Source: JBMNKL01 sp050261495
GTDB lineage: Bacteria > Bacillota > Clostridia > Acetivibrionales > DTU013
Length of the DNA: 16,221 bases
Assembly: GCA_050261495.1 (NCBI GenBank)
Contig: JBLNDI010000039.1
Coordinates: 1-16,221, forward strand
Direction: 5' to 3'
In this document: positions 1-7,678 of the stretch, piece after piece
Numbering within the stretch: position 1 is the first letter of the stretch
Layout: every line of letters starts with the position of its first letter
The notes under the pieces: model-generated
Databases searched by the model: none
Told to the model about the DNA's origin: nothing
Seen by the model: only the letters and a program-made list of their open reading frames with translations
Position numbers and translations under genes: made by a program

Positions 1-1
1 G

Positions 2-439
2 ATTCTCAGGAAAAAATCAAGGGAAGTAGATGTAATTACCGATAAAATACGCGTGCTGCTTGATGATATGGCTGAAACTATGTACAAGGCGAATGGCGCG
101 GGCCTTGCCGCACCGCAGGTGGGCGTTCTGAAGCGGCTCGTTGTTATTGACGTCGGCGAAGGGCTGATCAAGCTTATCAACCCGGTGATCAAGAGTTGTT
201 CCGGGCAGCAGCGGGTGGTAGAGGGATGCCTGAGCATACCAGGGGTATGGGGAGAAGTGGACCGTCCGCAGAATGTGACAGTTGAAGCCCTCAACCCGGA
301 CGGCGAGAAAATCATGATCGAGGGAGAAGGCCTCCTGGCGCAGGCGCTTTGTCACGAAATAGACCACCTGGACGGCGTTCTTTTCAAGGACAAGGTGGTG
401 CGTTTCCTTGACAAGGAAGAAATAGAGGGAGTGAAATGA
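2..439 (+). CDS. def: Peptide deformylase, 5' end cut by window edge
   Basis: Removes the N-formyl group from nascent proteins at the ribosome exit using a metal centre. The reading frame is open from base 2, so the gene starts upstream of the window. About 145 residues are visible, most of a usual 150-170 residue enzyme, so only the first few are missing. All three family motifs are present: GAGLAAPQ (motif I), EGCLS with the metal-binding Cys (motif II), and HEIDH with two His ligands and the catalytic Glu (motif III). A GTG at 53 could be mistaken for the start, but the in-frame upstream residues (ILRKKSREVDVI...) are typical deformylase N-terminal sequence. Stop TGA lies at 437-439, 7 bases before fmt. 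The def-fmt pair is the classic formyl-Met cycle operon. Identification is firm; only the start is unseen. Confidence 0.97.
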   Translation: MLRKKSREVDVITDKIRVLLDDMAETMYKANGAGLAAPQVGVLKRLVVIDVGEGLIKLINPVIKSCSGQQRVVEGCLSIPGVWGEVDRPQNVTVEALNPDGEKIMIEGEGLLAQALCHEIDHLDGVLFKDKVVRFLDKEEIEGVK

Positions 440-446
440 GCATATA

Positions 447-1442
447 ATGAGAATAGTTTTCATGGGTACGCCTGATTTTGCCGTACCATGCCTAGATGCG
501 CTCGTCAATAACGGGTATGAAGTTATTGGAGTCGTTACGCAGCCCGATAAGCCTGTCGGCAGGAGCCACAGCCGCCTTGTGCCTCCGCCTGTCAAGGAAG
601 CGGCGCTTAAGCATGGCATAAAAACAATAATGCAGCCTGAGAAAGTGAAAACGAGGGAATTTGTTGAATCCATCAGGGAACTTGCGCCTGACCTGATTGT
701 GGTTGTCGCCTATGGGAGAATTCTGATAAAGGACGTGCTGGACATACCGAAGCACGGCTGCATAAACATACATGCCTCCCTTTTGCCGAAATACAGGGGA
801 GCGGCGCCAATACAGTGGGCCATCATAAATGGCGATGAAAAGACAGGGATTACGGCAATGCTCATGGATGAAGGCATGGATACCGGGGATATATTGTTGG
901 CAGAGGAAATTCCCATATCGCCCGATATGACCAGCGGCGAGCTTTTTGACAGACTGAGGGACCTTGGCGCCAAGGTGCTGATTGAAACATTGAGGCGGCT
1001 GGAAAACGGCACGCTGACCAGGATTCCGCAGAATCATGCGGAGGCTGTATATGTTCCCATGATGAAAAAAGAAATAGGGTTGATAGACTGGAGTAAAAGC
1101 GCGCATGAAATACACAACCTGGTTAGGGGGACCGATCCATGGCCGGGCGCGTATACTTTCTACAAGGGAAAAAGGATGAAGATAAAGAAAACCGCCGTTC
1201 TAAGCGAATGCCCCGGGAGCGCGCGGGAACCTGGCACGGCCCGGGAGGATGCACAGGCGCCTGGCATGGCCGGGGAGAGTGCGCCGGCGCCCGGAACGAT
1301 ACTGAAAATATCCGGGCAGGATATGATTGTTTCAACCGGCAACGGCTGTCTCAAAATCAGCGAGTTGCAATTTGAAAATTGCAGGTGGATGAGCGTTTCC
1401 GAATGCGGGCATAATATGGACGAAGGTGAAGTGCTTGGATAA
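447..1442 (+). CDS. fmt: Methionyl-tRNA formyltransferase with a repeat-expanded C-terminal loop
   Basis: Transfers a formyl group from 10-formyl-tetrahydrofolate to Met on initiator tRNA; it acts in the cytosol and partners functionally with Def. The N-terminal Rossmann formyltransferase domain covers about residues 1-205, with the catalytic triad equivalents N107, H109 and D145 and the SLLPKYRG motif at 111-118. The C-terminal OB-fold tRNA-binding domain covers about 206-331 (PWPGAY at 231-236). The length of 331 aa is slightly above the usual 305-320. The excess is a low-complexity Pro/Gly/Ala insert at about residues 255-283, made of decapeptide-like repeats, in a loop between OB-fold strands. 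ATG 447 opens the standard MRIVFMGTPDFA N-terminus; GGGAG about 15 bases upstream is a distant ribosome site, so coupling to def is likely. The 3' end overlaps the DUF116 gene. Confidence 0.97.
   Translation: MRIVFMGTPDFAVPCLDALVNNGYEVIGVVTQPDKPVGRSHSRLVPPPVKEAALKHGIKTIMQPEKVKTREFVESIRELAPDLIVVVAYGRILIKDVLDIPKHGCINIHASLLPKYRGAAPIQWAIINGDEKTGITAMLMDEGMDTGDILLAEEIPISPDMTSGELFDRLRDLGAKVLIETLRRLENGTLTRIPQNHAEAVYVPMMKKEIGLIDWSKSAHEIHNLVRGTDPWPGAYTFYKGKRMKIKKTAVLSECPGSAREPGTAREDAQAPGMAGESAPAPGTILKISGQDMIVSTGNGCLKISELQFENCRWMSVSECGHNMDEGEVLG
1213..1294 (+). repeat. 30-bp tandem repeat inside fmt (about 2.6 units)
   Basis: Two full imperfect 30-bp units at 1230-1259 and 1260-1289, both beginning CCTGGCA, are preceded by a shortened copy from 1213 and followed by a truncated CCCGGAACG. 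The period is 10 codons. The peptide reads PGTAREDAQA then PGMAGESAPA then PGT, preceded by PGSARE. The array is much richer in G and C than the flanking gene and sits in an inter-strand loop of the Fmt C-terminal domain, where an in-frame expansion would be tolerated. Repeat structure is seen directly; the structural placement is inferred from family knowledge. Confidence 0.8.
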
Positions 1443-2181
1443 AAGGCTTGTAAATTTCATCGGCTGCTCTTTCATTCTTCTCCTGGCTGTAGGCTTGCTT
1501 GCGGCGCTGCTTTCGTATATATACAGTATTTTCTCCATTGATGTCTACAACAGAATTGTTTTTGCCTTGCTAATAATATTGATAATTGCCATGGTTGTCA
1601 TTTTAGCTGCCATGGTTGCGGTTCTCGCGACGGTCATTACAAAAAGGATACACCGCGGGATGCTGCTTCCCGTAAAAATCGGGATGAAACTGGTATTGCC
1701 GTTTGCACTTTTTGCGGCAGGAATTGCGAAAAAGGACAAGGATGGGATAAGGAGCCTTTTTATCGATATCAACAATTTGTGCGTCCAGTCGGGGAATATC
1801 AGGAAAAGCCCCGACAAGGTACTCATCTTGCTGCCCCACTGTCTGCAGGATTCCAGGTGCGGGCTGAAAATTACCGGGGATATTAAGAATTGCATGAACT
1901 GTGGCAGGTGCACCATCGGTACGATAAGGGATATGGCGGAAGAGAAGGGAGTGAAGGCGGTCGTGGTTACGGGAGGAACTGCGGCGCGCTCCGCCATTGA
2001 CAGGGAAAAACCTGAGATCGTGCTCTCGGTAGCATGCGAACGCGATCTATCAATTGGCATATTGGATGTAACCAGCATTCCGGTGGTAGGTGTTTTAAAC
2101 AAAAGGCCGAACGGGCCTTGTGAAAATACCACGGTGGACGTCGGTTTGCTGAGGGACAAGCTTGAGAGCATTTTAGGGTAA
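1435..2181 (+). CDS. DUF116 family membrane protein with Cys cluster
   Basis: Matches the DUF116 family (PF01976), common in Clostridia and some archaea, with no established function. About 250 residues. Two strongly hydrophobic N-terminal segments (roughly residues 9-36 and 44-72, numbering from GTG 1426) predict membrane anchoring. The remaining C-terminal part is soluble and holds conserved cysteines: PHCLQDSRC (C139, C145), CMNCGRC (C156, C159, C162), ACERD (C204) and NGPCENT (C232). The CxxCxxC grouping suggests a metal or iron-sulfur site, which is an inference. The start is uncertain: GTG 1426 opens the frame, but GGTGA at 1425-1429 is well placed to serve TTG 1435, so that start is used. 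Either choice overlaps the fmt stop, implying translational coupling. Its position among translation genes hints at a link to tRNA/rRNA processing, which is guilt by association only. Confidence 0.85.
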   Translation: MDKRLVNFIGCSFILLLAVGLLAALLSYIYSIFSIDVYNRIVFALLIILIIAMVVILAAMVAVLATVITKRIHRGMLLPVKIGMKLVLPFALFAAGIAKKDKDGIRSLFIDINNLCVQSGNIRKSPDKVLILLPHCLQDSRCGLKITGDIKNCMNCGRCTIGTIRDMAEEKGVKAVVVTGGTAARSAIDREKPEIVLSVACERDLSIGILDVTSIPVVGVLNKRPNGPCENTTVDVGLLRDKLESILG

Positions 2182-2209
2182 GATTCCAGGATAAGAAGAA
2201 GGGCGGGTT

Positions 2210-3577
2210 TTGACGCTGGACAAGGCAAGGGAGACGGCTCTGAAAATACTATACGAGATAAATGAACAAAGCGCGTATTCAAATATAGCGCTGAACAGGC
2301 ATTTGGCAGCCGGCGGATTCAGCGATACCGACAGGGCTTTCATTACCGAAATTGTTTATGGCACGGTCAAGTGGAAACTGGCGCTTGACAGGGTAATCGC
2401 CCATTATTCCAGCATAAGAATTAAAAAGCTTTCGCCTTGGATTATGAACATCCTTAGGATGGGCGTTTACCAACTGCTTTACATGACCAGGGTGCCTGCC
2501 CCGGCCGCATGCAATGAAAGCGTCAGGCTTGCAGGCAGATACGGTCACAAGGCTTCTGCAGGTTTTGTCAACGCAGTTTTGAGAAACATTGCCAGGAACG
2601 GCGCGGACGCGGCTTTGCCATCGAAGGAAGAGGATTTTACGGAATACCTGTCTGTAAAGTATTCCTATCCCAGGTGGCTAGCCGACATGTATATAAGGCT
2701 TTTCGGCCCTGAGTTTGCCGAAAGCTTGCTTGACGCCGGAAATGACACCCCCGAAATGACTGTCAGGGCGAACACGCTGCGTATAACCGCCTCCGGGCTT
2801 ATTGAAAAATTAAATGAAGAAGGCGTCGAAGCCGTTCCAGGGAAATACGCCGCTGAAGCGGTTATTATTAAAAGCCGCGTCTCGGTGGCTGGTTTGAAAG
2901 CTTTCAAGGAAGGACTGTTCCAGGTCCAGGACGAAAGTTCGATGCTTGCGGCGAGGGTGCTTGCGCCCATGCCGGGGGAGACCGTGCTTGACGCCTGCAG
3001 CGCGCCCGGCGGCAAGGCGACGCATATTGCACAGCTTATGAAAAACAAGGGAATAATTATAGCAGGGGATATTCACCGGCACAAGCTGAGGCTCGTGGAT
3101 GAAGCGGCTTCAAGGCTTGGAATAGATATAATAAAAACCGAAATCCGCGATGCATCCGTGCATGATGCACGGTATGAAAAGGCTTTTGACAGGGTGCTGC
3201 TGGATGCGCCGTGCACCGGCTTGGGAATTACCAGGAGGAAACCCGATATCAAGTGGGCAAAAGAGACGGAAGATATTGACAGCATTTCCGCTCTGCAAAA
3301 AAAGATGATCAGGGCTGTTTCGGAAAGCGTAAAGCCGGGCGGGGTGCTTGTATATAGTACTTGCACGGTATTGCCCCGGGAAAATGAAGAAATTGTCCTG
3401 GACTTTTTGGAGAGCAACCCGGATTTTACCGGGGACGATATTGAGCCGTACTTGCCTGCCGGGATAGCAATCCATGCAAAAGGGCCCATGGTGCAAATTT
3501 ACCCTAACCGCGACAGCATCGACGGGTTTTTTATAGCACGGCTGAGAAGGACAGGAACGGCCTCAAACGCAAAATGA
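2210..3577 (+). CDS. rsmB: 16S rRNA (cytosine-5) methyltransferase RsmB
   Basis: Makes m5C at position 967 (E. coli numbering) of 16S rRNA using S-adenosylmethionine; cytosolic, acting on free small-subunit RNA. 455 residues against 429 in E. coli. A NusB-like RNA-binding domain covers about residues 3-135. A Rossmann methyltransferase domain follows: SAM-binding motif I DACSAPGGK (261-269), motif IV DAPCTG with C335 (release cysteine), and motif VI STC with catalytic nucleophile C385. The two-cysteine arrangement is diagnostic of RNA m5C methyltransferases. The chosen start is TTG 2210, behind AAGGGCGGG, 28 bases after the DUF116 stop; no better start lies nearby. The stop TGA is followed by a 208-base GC-rich repeat region before rlmN, the only sizeable gap in the operon. 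Confidence 0.96.
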   Translation: MTLDKARETALKILYEINEQSAYSNIALNRHLAAGGFSDTDRAFITEIVYGTVKWKLALDRVIAHYSSIRIKKLSPWIMNILRMGVYQLLYMTRVPAPAACNESVRLAGRYGHKASAGFVNAVLRNIARNGADAALPSKEEDFTEYLSVKYSYPRWLADMYIRLFGPEFAESLLDAGNDTPEMTVRANTLRITASGLIEKLNEEGVEAVPGKYAAEAVIIKSRVSVAGLKAFKEGLFQVQDESSMLAARVLAPMPGETVLDACSAPGGKATHIAQLMKNKGIIIAGDIHRHKLRLVDEAASRLGIDIIKTEIRDASVHDARYEKAFDRVLLDAPCTGLGITRRKPDIKWAKETEDIDSISALQKKMIRAVSESVKPGGVLVYSTCTVLPRENEEIVLDFLESNPDFTGDDIEPYLPAGIAIHAKGPMVQIYPNRDSIDGFFIARLRRTGTASNAK

Positions 3578-3640
3578 AACAGGCGGCTGGTCCCGGGGAA
3601 GAAGTAGATAAAAGGGACAAGGGAGACAAGGCGAAGGCAG

Positions 3641-3748
3641 GCCGGTGAGACGCAGCAGGCTTGCGGGACACGGCAAGCCGGTGAGACGCGGCAGGCTTGT
3701 AGGACACGGCGGGCCGATGGGACGCGGCAGGCGGCGGGACGTAATGGG
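3641..3748 (+). repeat. 36-bp tandem repeat upstream of rlmN (three units)
   Basis: Three head-to-tail units of 36 bp start at 3641, 3677 and 3713, each opening GCCGRTGRGACGC and carrying a GCAGGC core. The first two are near identical; the third decays after about 24 bases. The array fills the gap between rsmB and rlmN. Because 36 is a multiple of 3, the frame upstream of rlmN stays open across it, encoding an Arg/Gly-rich 12-residue repeat (PVRRGRLVGHGG type) if translated. The array is richer in G and C than its flanks. A CRISPR array is excluded because there are no spacers. Confidence 0.85.
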
Positions 3749-3773
3749 CTTGAATCAGGAATGCAAAAAAGCT

Positions 3774-3780
3774 AAAGGAG
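3774..3780 (+). promoter_or_regulatory. Ribosome binding site fixing the rlmN start
   Basis: AAAGGAG lies 5 bases before ATG 3786. This selects that ATG over the in-frame upstream GTG 3645, which lies inside the 36-bp repeat and has no comparable site. Confidence 0.85.
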
Positions 3781-3785
3781 AAGCC

Positions 3786-4823
3786 ATGGAAAAGAAATAT
3801 CTTCCCGACATGGATATAAAGGAACTGGAGGAGTTCCTGCAAGGAATGGGAGAGCAAAAATACAGGGCAAGGCAGATATTTGCCTGGATCGCCAGGGGAG
3901 CGGCCGATTTTGACGAAATGACGGACCTGTCGAAGAAATTGAGACAGGATTTGAAACATATTTCCGTCTTGTCGGGTCTATATATTAAGAAAAAACAGGA
4001 GTCGAAGTATGACGGCACCGTGAAGTACCTGTTCGGGCTTGCCGACGGCAATATCATCGAAAGCGTCCTGATGAAGTATCAATACGGCTACACGGCTTGC
4101 ATCTCGTCGCAGGTGGGCTGCAAAATGGGATGCAGGTTTTGCGCGTCTGCAATTGCAGGCTTCAGGAGGAACCTGACCGCCGGAGAAATGCTGGAGCAGG
4201 TCACAATGATGCAGAAGGACAGCGGAGTAAAAATTGGAAATGTGGTTATAATGGGCATTGGGGAGCCTTTTGACAATTACGACAACGTTATGAAGTTTTT
4301 AAGGCTTGTTCATGCGCCCGAGGGTATGAATATGGGGTACAGGCATCTAACGGTGTCTACTTGCGGCATTGTGCCCTATATACTTAAGTTTTCGGAGGAA
4401 AAACTGCAGGTGAACCTCGCGATTTCACTGCATGCACCCAATGACCGTATAAGGTCGCTAATCATGCCGTCTGGCAGGAAGTACTCTATTGACAAAATCA
4501 TTGAAGCATGTAAGATATATACAGAGAAAACGGGAAGAAGGGTCACATTTGAATATGCGCTGATAGATGGGATCAACGATTCACCGGAGAATGCCGTGGA
4601 GCTTGCGTCCCGTCTGAAAGGCCTGCTGTGCCATGTGAACCTGATCCCGGTCAACAGTGTGCAAGGTACGGGTTATCGAAAAAGCAGCCGCGAAAGTATC
4701 GAGAATTTTCAACGGCTGCTGGTGAACAGCGGTATTGAGACAACAGTCAGGCGAGAACTGGGGTCCGATATAGAAGCCGCCTGCGGACAACTCAGGAGAA
4801 GCGAAATGTACGAATATTCCTAA
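3786..4823 (+). CDS. rlmN: Dual-specificity 23S rRNA/tRNA C2-adenine methyltransferase RlmN
   Basis: Radical-SAM enzyme that makes m2A2503 in 23S rRNA and m2A37 in some tRNAs (E. coli numbering), through a methylated cysteine. 345 residues, a normal length. The radical-SAM cluster motif CxxxCxxC is at C112, C116 and C119. C105, seven residues before it, and C334 (AACGQLR) match the two conserved mechanistic cysteines of E. coli RlmN (C118 and C355). GIGEP at 157-161 is the SAM-binding GGE-type motif. The N-terminal accessory domain covers about residues 1-80. The frame could extend upstream to GTG 3645, but that adds an Arg/Gly repeat not seen in the family. The ATG at 3786 starts a typical RlmN N-terminus with a good ribosome binding site, so it is chosen. 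Stp follows after 24 bases. Confidence 0.96.
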   Translation: MEKKYLPDMDIKELEEFLQGMGEQKYRARQIFAWIARGAADFDEMTDLSKKLRQDLKHISVLSGLYIKKKQESKYDGTVKYLFGLADGNIIESVLMKYQYGYTACISSQVGCKMGCRFCASAIAGFRRNLTAGEMLEQVTMMQKDSGVKIGNVVIMGIGEPFDNYDNVMKFLRLVHAPEGMNMGYRHLTVSTCGIVPYILKFSEEKLQVNLAISLHAPNDRIRSLIMPSGRKYSIDKIIEACKIYTEKTGRRVTFEYALIDGINDSPENAVELASRLKGLLCHVNLIPVNSVQGTGYRKSSRESIENFQRLLVNSGIETTVRRELGSDIEAACGQLRRSEMYEYS

Positions 4824-4847
4824 TTCCACTAAAAGGATGCTGATATT

Positions 4848-5582
4848 TTGAAGTTTGCCGCCAGGTCTGACAGGGGATTGGTCAGAGAACTAAATGAAGA
4901 TAGCTACAGAATAATAAGCGGTTCTTCCGGGACTCCATTTGTTTTTATTGTCGCCGACGGTATGGGCGGTCATAATTGCGGCGAAGTTGCCAGCAAGATG
5001 ACTGTCGAATACATAAAAAACACAGTCGAGCGGGGCGGCTTTAGCCTGGGATCTCCGGAAGATGTGGAAGAAGCGTTCAGAGAGATAGTGATAGGCGCAA
5101 ACAAGGCTGTTTTCGAAGCATCACTGGAGCAGCCGGGAACCAGCGGCATGGGAACAACGCTGACGATGGCCGTGATTTACGGCAACAAGGTCACAGTGGC
5201 CCATGTGGGAGACAGCAGGCTTTACCTTGTCCGCGAAGGCAATATACGGCAGCTGACGGAGGACCACTCATACATAAGCGAGTTGGTTAAAAATGGCACT
5301 CTTACAATAGAAGAGGCGAAGATGCATCCCAACAAGCATGTAATCACCCGGGCAATCGGCACTTCGTCCGCGCTTGATGTGGGCATCATGAGCTTTGATT
5401 ATGAAGAAGGGGACATATTCGTCCTTTGTACGGACGGTCTTACAAACAAGCTTGAAGAATACGAGATACTTGATGTAATCGCAAACAATGAACCGGACGA
5501 AGCGTGCGAAAAGCTTGTCGATATTGCCAAAAGCAAGGGCGGCGAGGACAACATAACAGTTATTGTTATTAAATGTGAGTGA
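4848..5582 (+). CDS. stp: PP2C-type Ser/Thr protein phosphatase (Stp/PrpC)
   Basis: Mn/Mg-dependent phosphatase that reverses phosphorylation by the adjacent PASTA kinase; cytosolic. 244 residues, the usual size. Family motifs are in order: RSDRGLVRELNEDS (D18), VADGMGGH (D37, metal), GTSGMGTT (about 97-104), AHVGDSRLY (about 118-126), CTDGLT (D196, metal) and GGEDN (D234, metal). Start TTG 4848 follows AAAGGA with about 10 bases spacing and gives the family N-terminus MKFAARSDRG. The gene ends inside the region that starts prkC, so kinase and phosphatase are translationally coupled, as in the Bacillus prpC-prkC pair. Confidence 0.96.
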   Translation: MKFAARSDRGLVRELNEDSYRIISGSSGTPFVFIVADGMGGHNCGEVASKMTVEYIKNTVERGGFSLGSPEDVEEAFREIVIGANKAVFEASLEQPGTSGMGTTLTMAVIYGNKVTVAHVGDSRLYLVREGNIRQLTEDHSYISELVKNGTLTIEEAKMHPNKHVITRAIGTSSALDVGIMSFDYEEGDIFVLCTDGLTNKLEEYEILDVIANNEPDEACEKLVDIAKSKGGEDNITVIVIKCE

Positions 5583-5587
5583 AGGTG
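5581..5587 (+). promoter_or_regulatory. Ribosome binding site favouring ATG 5594 for prkC
   Basis: GAAGGTG overlaps the stp stop codon and sits 6 bases before ATG 5594. In-frame GTG 5579 and GTG 5585 overlap this site and are less likely starts. Confidence 0.6.
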
Positions 5588-5593
5588 CTCTTT

Positions 5594-7657
5594 ATGGAAG
5601 GTAAATTGCTTGGAAATAGATACCAGTTGATTGAAAGAATAGGCAGCGGCGGCATGGCCATTGTTTATAAGGCAAAGGATCTTTTGCTGAACCGTTATGT
5701 GGCTATTAAGATCCTGCGCAGCGAATTTACTGACGATGAAGAGTTTGTAAAGCGGTTCCGTGTGGAGGCGCAGGCGGCGGCCAGCCTGAACCATCCGAAT
5801 ATCGTTTCAATTTATGATGTCGGAAAACAGGATGGTGTCCAATACATCGTCATGGAGTACATTGACGGTATAACGCTGAAGGAATATATCTCCCAAAAAG
5901 GCGCCCTGCCATGGAGGGAAGCCGCAGGCATAGCGATACAGATTTGTTCGGCCATAGAGCATGCGCACAAGAACCATATCGTGCATCGCGATATTAAGCC
6001 CCACAATATTCTTATAACGGATGAAGGCATTGCAAAGGTAACCGATTTCGGAATAGCAAGGGCTGTGACATCCGCCACCATAACAATGGTTGGAAGCACA
6101 ATCGGCTCCGTTCATTATTTTTCACCCGAGCAGGCAAGAGGCGGATTCACGGATGAAAAGTCCGACCTTTATTCTCTGGGAATAACTATTTATGAAATGG
6201 TCACAGGCAGGGTCCCCTTTGACGGGGAAAGTCCCGTCGCAGTTGCCTTGAAACATATACAGGAAAGGGCTGAGAAGCCGTCCAACATTAATTCGTCCAT
6301 CCCGAAAGGCATAAACGACATTATCGTCAAGGCAATGAAGAAAGACCAGAATCTTCGCTACCAGAGCGCCTCGGACATGTTGAACGACCTGCAGACGGTG
6401 CTGCATGAACCGAATGCGAAAATAGCCGGAAGCAATGCCGTGGAAGATCTTCCGACAAAGAAAATGAAAGCTGTAGGAAAGGAAATTGAGATTCTAAGAG
6501 ACGAAGAAGACGAGGAAATCAAGAATGAGGAAATTTCAAAGGACAGTGACGATCTCATGGGCAGTAATAAAAAGAAAGACAGGTTAAGCGTGTGGCTTGG
6601 TATTGCTGCAGGCCTGATCATAGCTGCTGTTATATTTTATATAGGATTCAGGATAGTAATCCCCGCTATTTTGCCGGATGATACCGACGTTTACGTGGTG
6701 GAGAACTTTATAAACAGGAATTTTTTCGACGTGAGAGAGGAATTGAAAAAATACGATATTGAAGCCATAGATGAACGTATTTACAGCGACACGGTCGGCC
6801 AGGATATAATAATATCGCAAAGCGTAGCCGCAGGAAACACGCTGAAGCCCGGCAGCTCCATCAAGTTTGTCGTCAGCGACGGCATCGAACTCGTGCAGGT
6901 GCCCGACGTAATGGGAGAAGAGTCACGGGTGGGAGAACAGATTATAAAAGATCATGGCCTTGAGGTTAAAGAGTTCAGCGAACACAGCGAAACCGTTGGT
7001 ACAGGCCTTATCATCAGGACAGAACCCGCAGCGTTTGAAAAAGTAAGACCCGGTGAAACGGTAGCCGTATATGTCAGCCTGGGACCGGAACTGGAGAAGG
7101 TTGTAGTCCCGAGCCTGATTGGTCTTACGAGGAAGGAAGCCGAGAAGCGTATACTGGAAAGCAAGCTTAAAATAGGGAATATCTTTCCTGCCGATGTGGT
7201 AAGCGACGTGGCGAAGATAATTAGACAGTATCCTTTGCCGGGTGAAGAAGTGGATGAAGAAACCCCGGTGGAGTTGGAGTTTGAAATCGAAGGCGAAACC
7301 TTGCCCGGTCAACCGGGAGACCCCCTGGGAGGCAGTAGCGGCCAGGGGCCGGGAGATTCCCAGGGCGGGAATACCGGGCAAAAACCGGGGGACGGACAGG
7401 GGAACCAGGAGCCTCCGAGAAAGAGAACCAAGCTTATTACTATTTCTTTGAACCCATATATAGAATACGGCGATGAAGTGATGGTGTACGTCGAAACGAC
7501 GCCTTCCGATACCAATAAAACGAAAGTGGAATTTAACAGCCTGGTAGCAAAGAAGGACTTTCCGTTCAGCATCGAGATTACGCTGGCAGAACGCGGCACG
7601 ACCCATGTTATTGTCAAGCTGGACGGATTGCTGGCCCAGGAAAGCGATATCAATTAA
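5594..7657 (+). CDS. prkC: PASTA-domain Ser/Thr protein kinase PrkC
   Basis: Membrane kinase that senses muropeptides/lipid II through external PASTA domains and phosphorylates cell-wall, translation and spore-germination proteins. Residue numbers below count from GTG 5579; subtract 5 for the chosen ATG. Kinase domain about 14-272: G-loop GSGGMA (22-27), Lys44, HRDIKPHN (136-143), DFG (156-158), and an activation segment rich in Thr (164-173) as in family autophosphorylation sites. An acidic/charged juxtamembrane linker covers 273-336 and one membrane helix about 338-362. Three PASTA repeats follow, about 369-436, 437-504 and 505-573. Then comes a Gly/Pro/Gln linker with two 12-residue repeats (584-607), and a final 75-80 residue beta-rich domain of unknown role, possibly Ig-like. 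The start is chosen for its ribosome site and the family-like N-terminus MEGKLLGNRYQL. Confidence 0.96.
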   Translation: MEGKLLGNRYQLIERIGSGGMAIVYKAKDLLLNRYVAIKILRSEFTDDEEFVKRFRVEAQAAASLNHPNIVSIYDVGKQDGVQYIVMEYIDGITLKEYISQKGALPWREAAGIAIQICSAIEHAHKNHIVHRDIKPHNILITDEGIAKVTDFGIARAVTSATITMVGSTIGSVHYFSPEQARGGFTDEKSDLYSLGITIYEMVTGRVPFDGESPVAVALKHIQERAEKPSNINSSIPKGINDIIVKAMKKDQNLRYQSASDMLNDLQTVLHEPNAKIAGSNAVEDLPTKKMKAVGKEIEILRDEEDEEIKNEEISKDSDDLMGSNKKKDRLSVWLGIAAGLIIAAVIFYIGFRIVIPAILPDDTDVYVVENFINRNFFDVREELKKYDIEAIDERIYSDTVGQDIIISQSVAAGNTLKPGSSIKFVVSDGIELVQVPDVMGEESRVGEQIIKDHGLEVKEFSEHSETVGTGLIIRTEPAAFEKVRPGETVAVYVSLGPELEKVVVPSLIGLTRKEAEKRILESKLKIGNIFPADVVSDVAKIIRQYPLPGEEVDEETPVELEFEIEGETLPGQPGDPLGGSSGQGPGDSQGGNTGQKPGDGQGNQEPPRKRTKLITISLNPYIEYGDEVMVYVETTPSDTNKTKVEFNSLVAKKDFPFSIEITLAERGTTHVIVKLDGLLAQESDIN
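7328..7399 (+). repeat. 36-bp tandem repeat inside prkC (two units)
   Basis: Two codon-phased 36-bp units (7328-7363 and 7364-7399) encode GGSSGQGPGDSQ and GGNTGQKPGDGQ, followed by a short partial GNQ. Conservation is stronger in the peptide than in the DNA, suggesting an older or selected repeat compared with the array before rlmN. It forms the extracytoplasmic linker between the last PASTA domain and the C-terminal domain. Confidence 0.75.
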
Positions 7658-7678
7658 TACAGGAGGAGGTCTTGAATA

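Noticed and set aside
492..1115. Long minus-strand frame opposite fmt
   Set aside because: Antisense shadow of a firmly identified gene, with no resemblance to a known protein.
3641..3748. CRISPR array (36-bp period resembles a CRISPR repeat length)
   Set aside because: Units are directly adjacent with no unique spacers, and no cas genes are present.
3645..3785. N-terminal extension of RlmN from GTG 3645
   Set aside because: Poor start context, repeat-encoded residues absent from the family, and a strong ribosome binding site directly before ATG 3786.
3531..3959. Minus-strand open frame with a striking Pro/Ala/Ser/His repeat protein
   Set aside because: It is the antisense of the 36-bp repeat array and of rlmN; the peptide repeat comes from the DNA repeat, and no ribosome binding site or family resemblance supports a gene.
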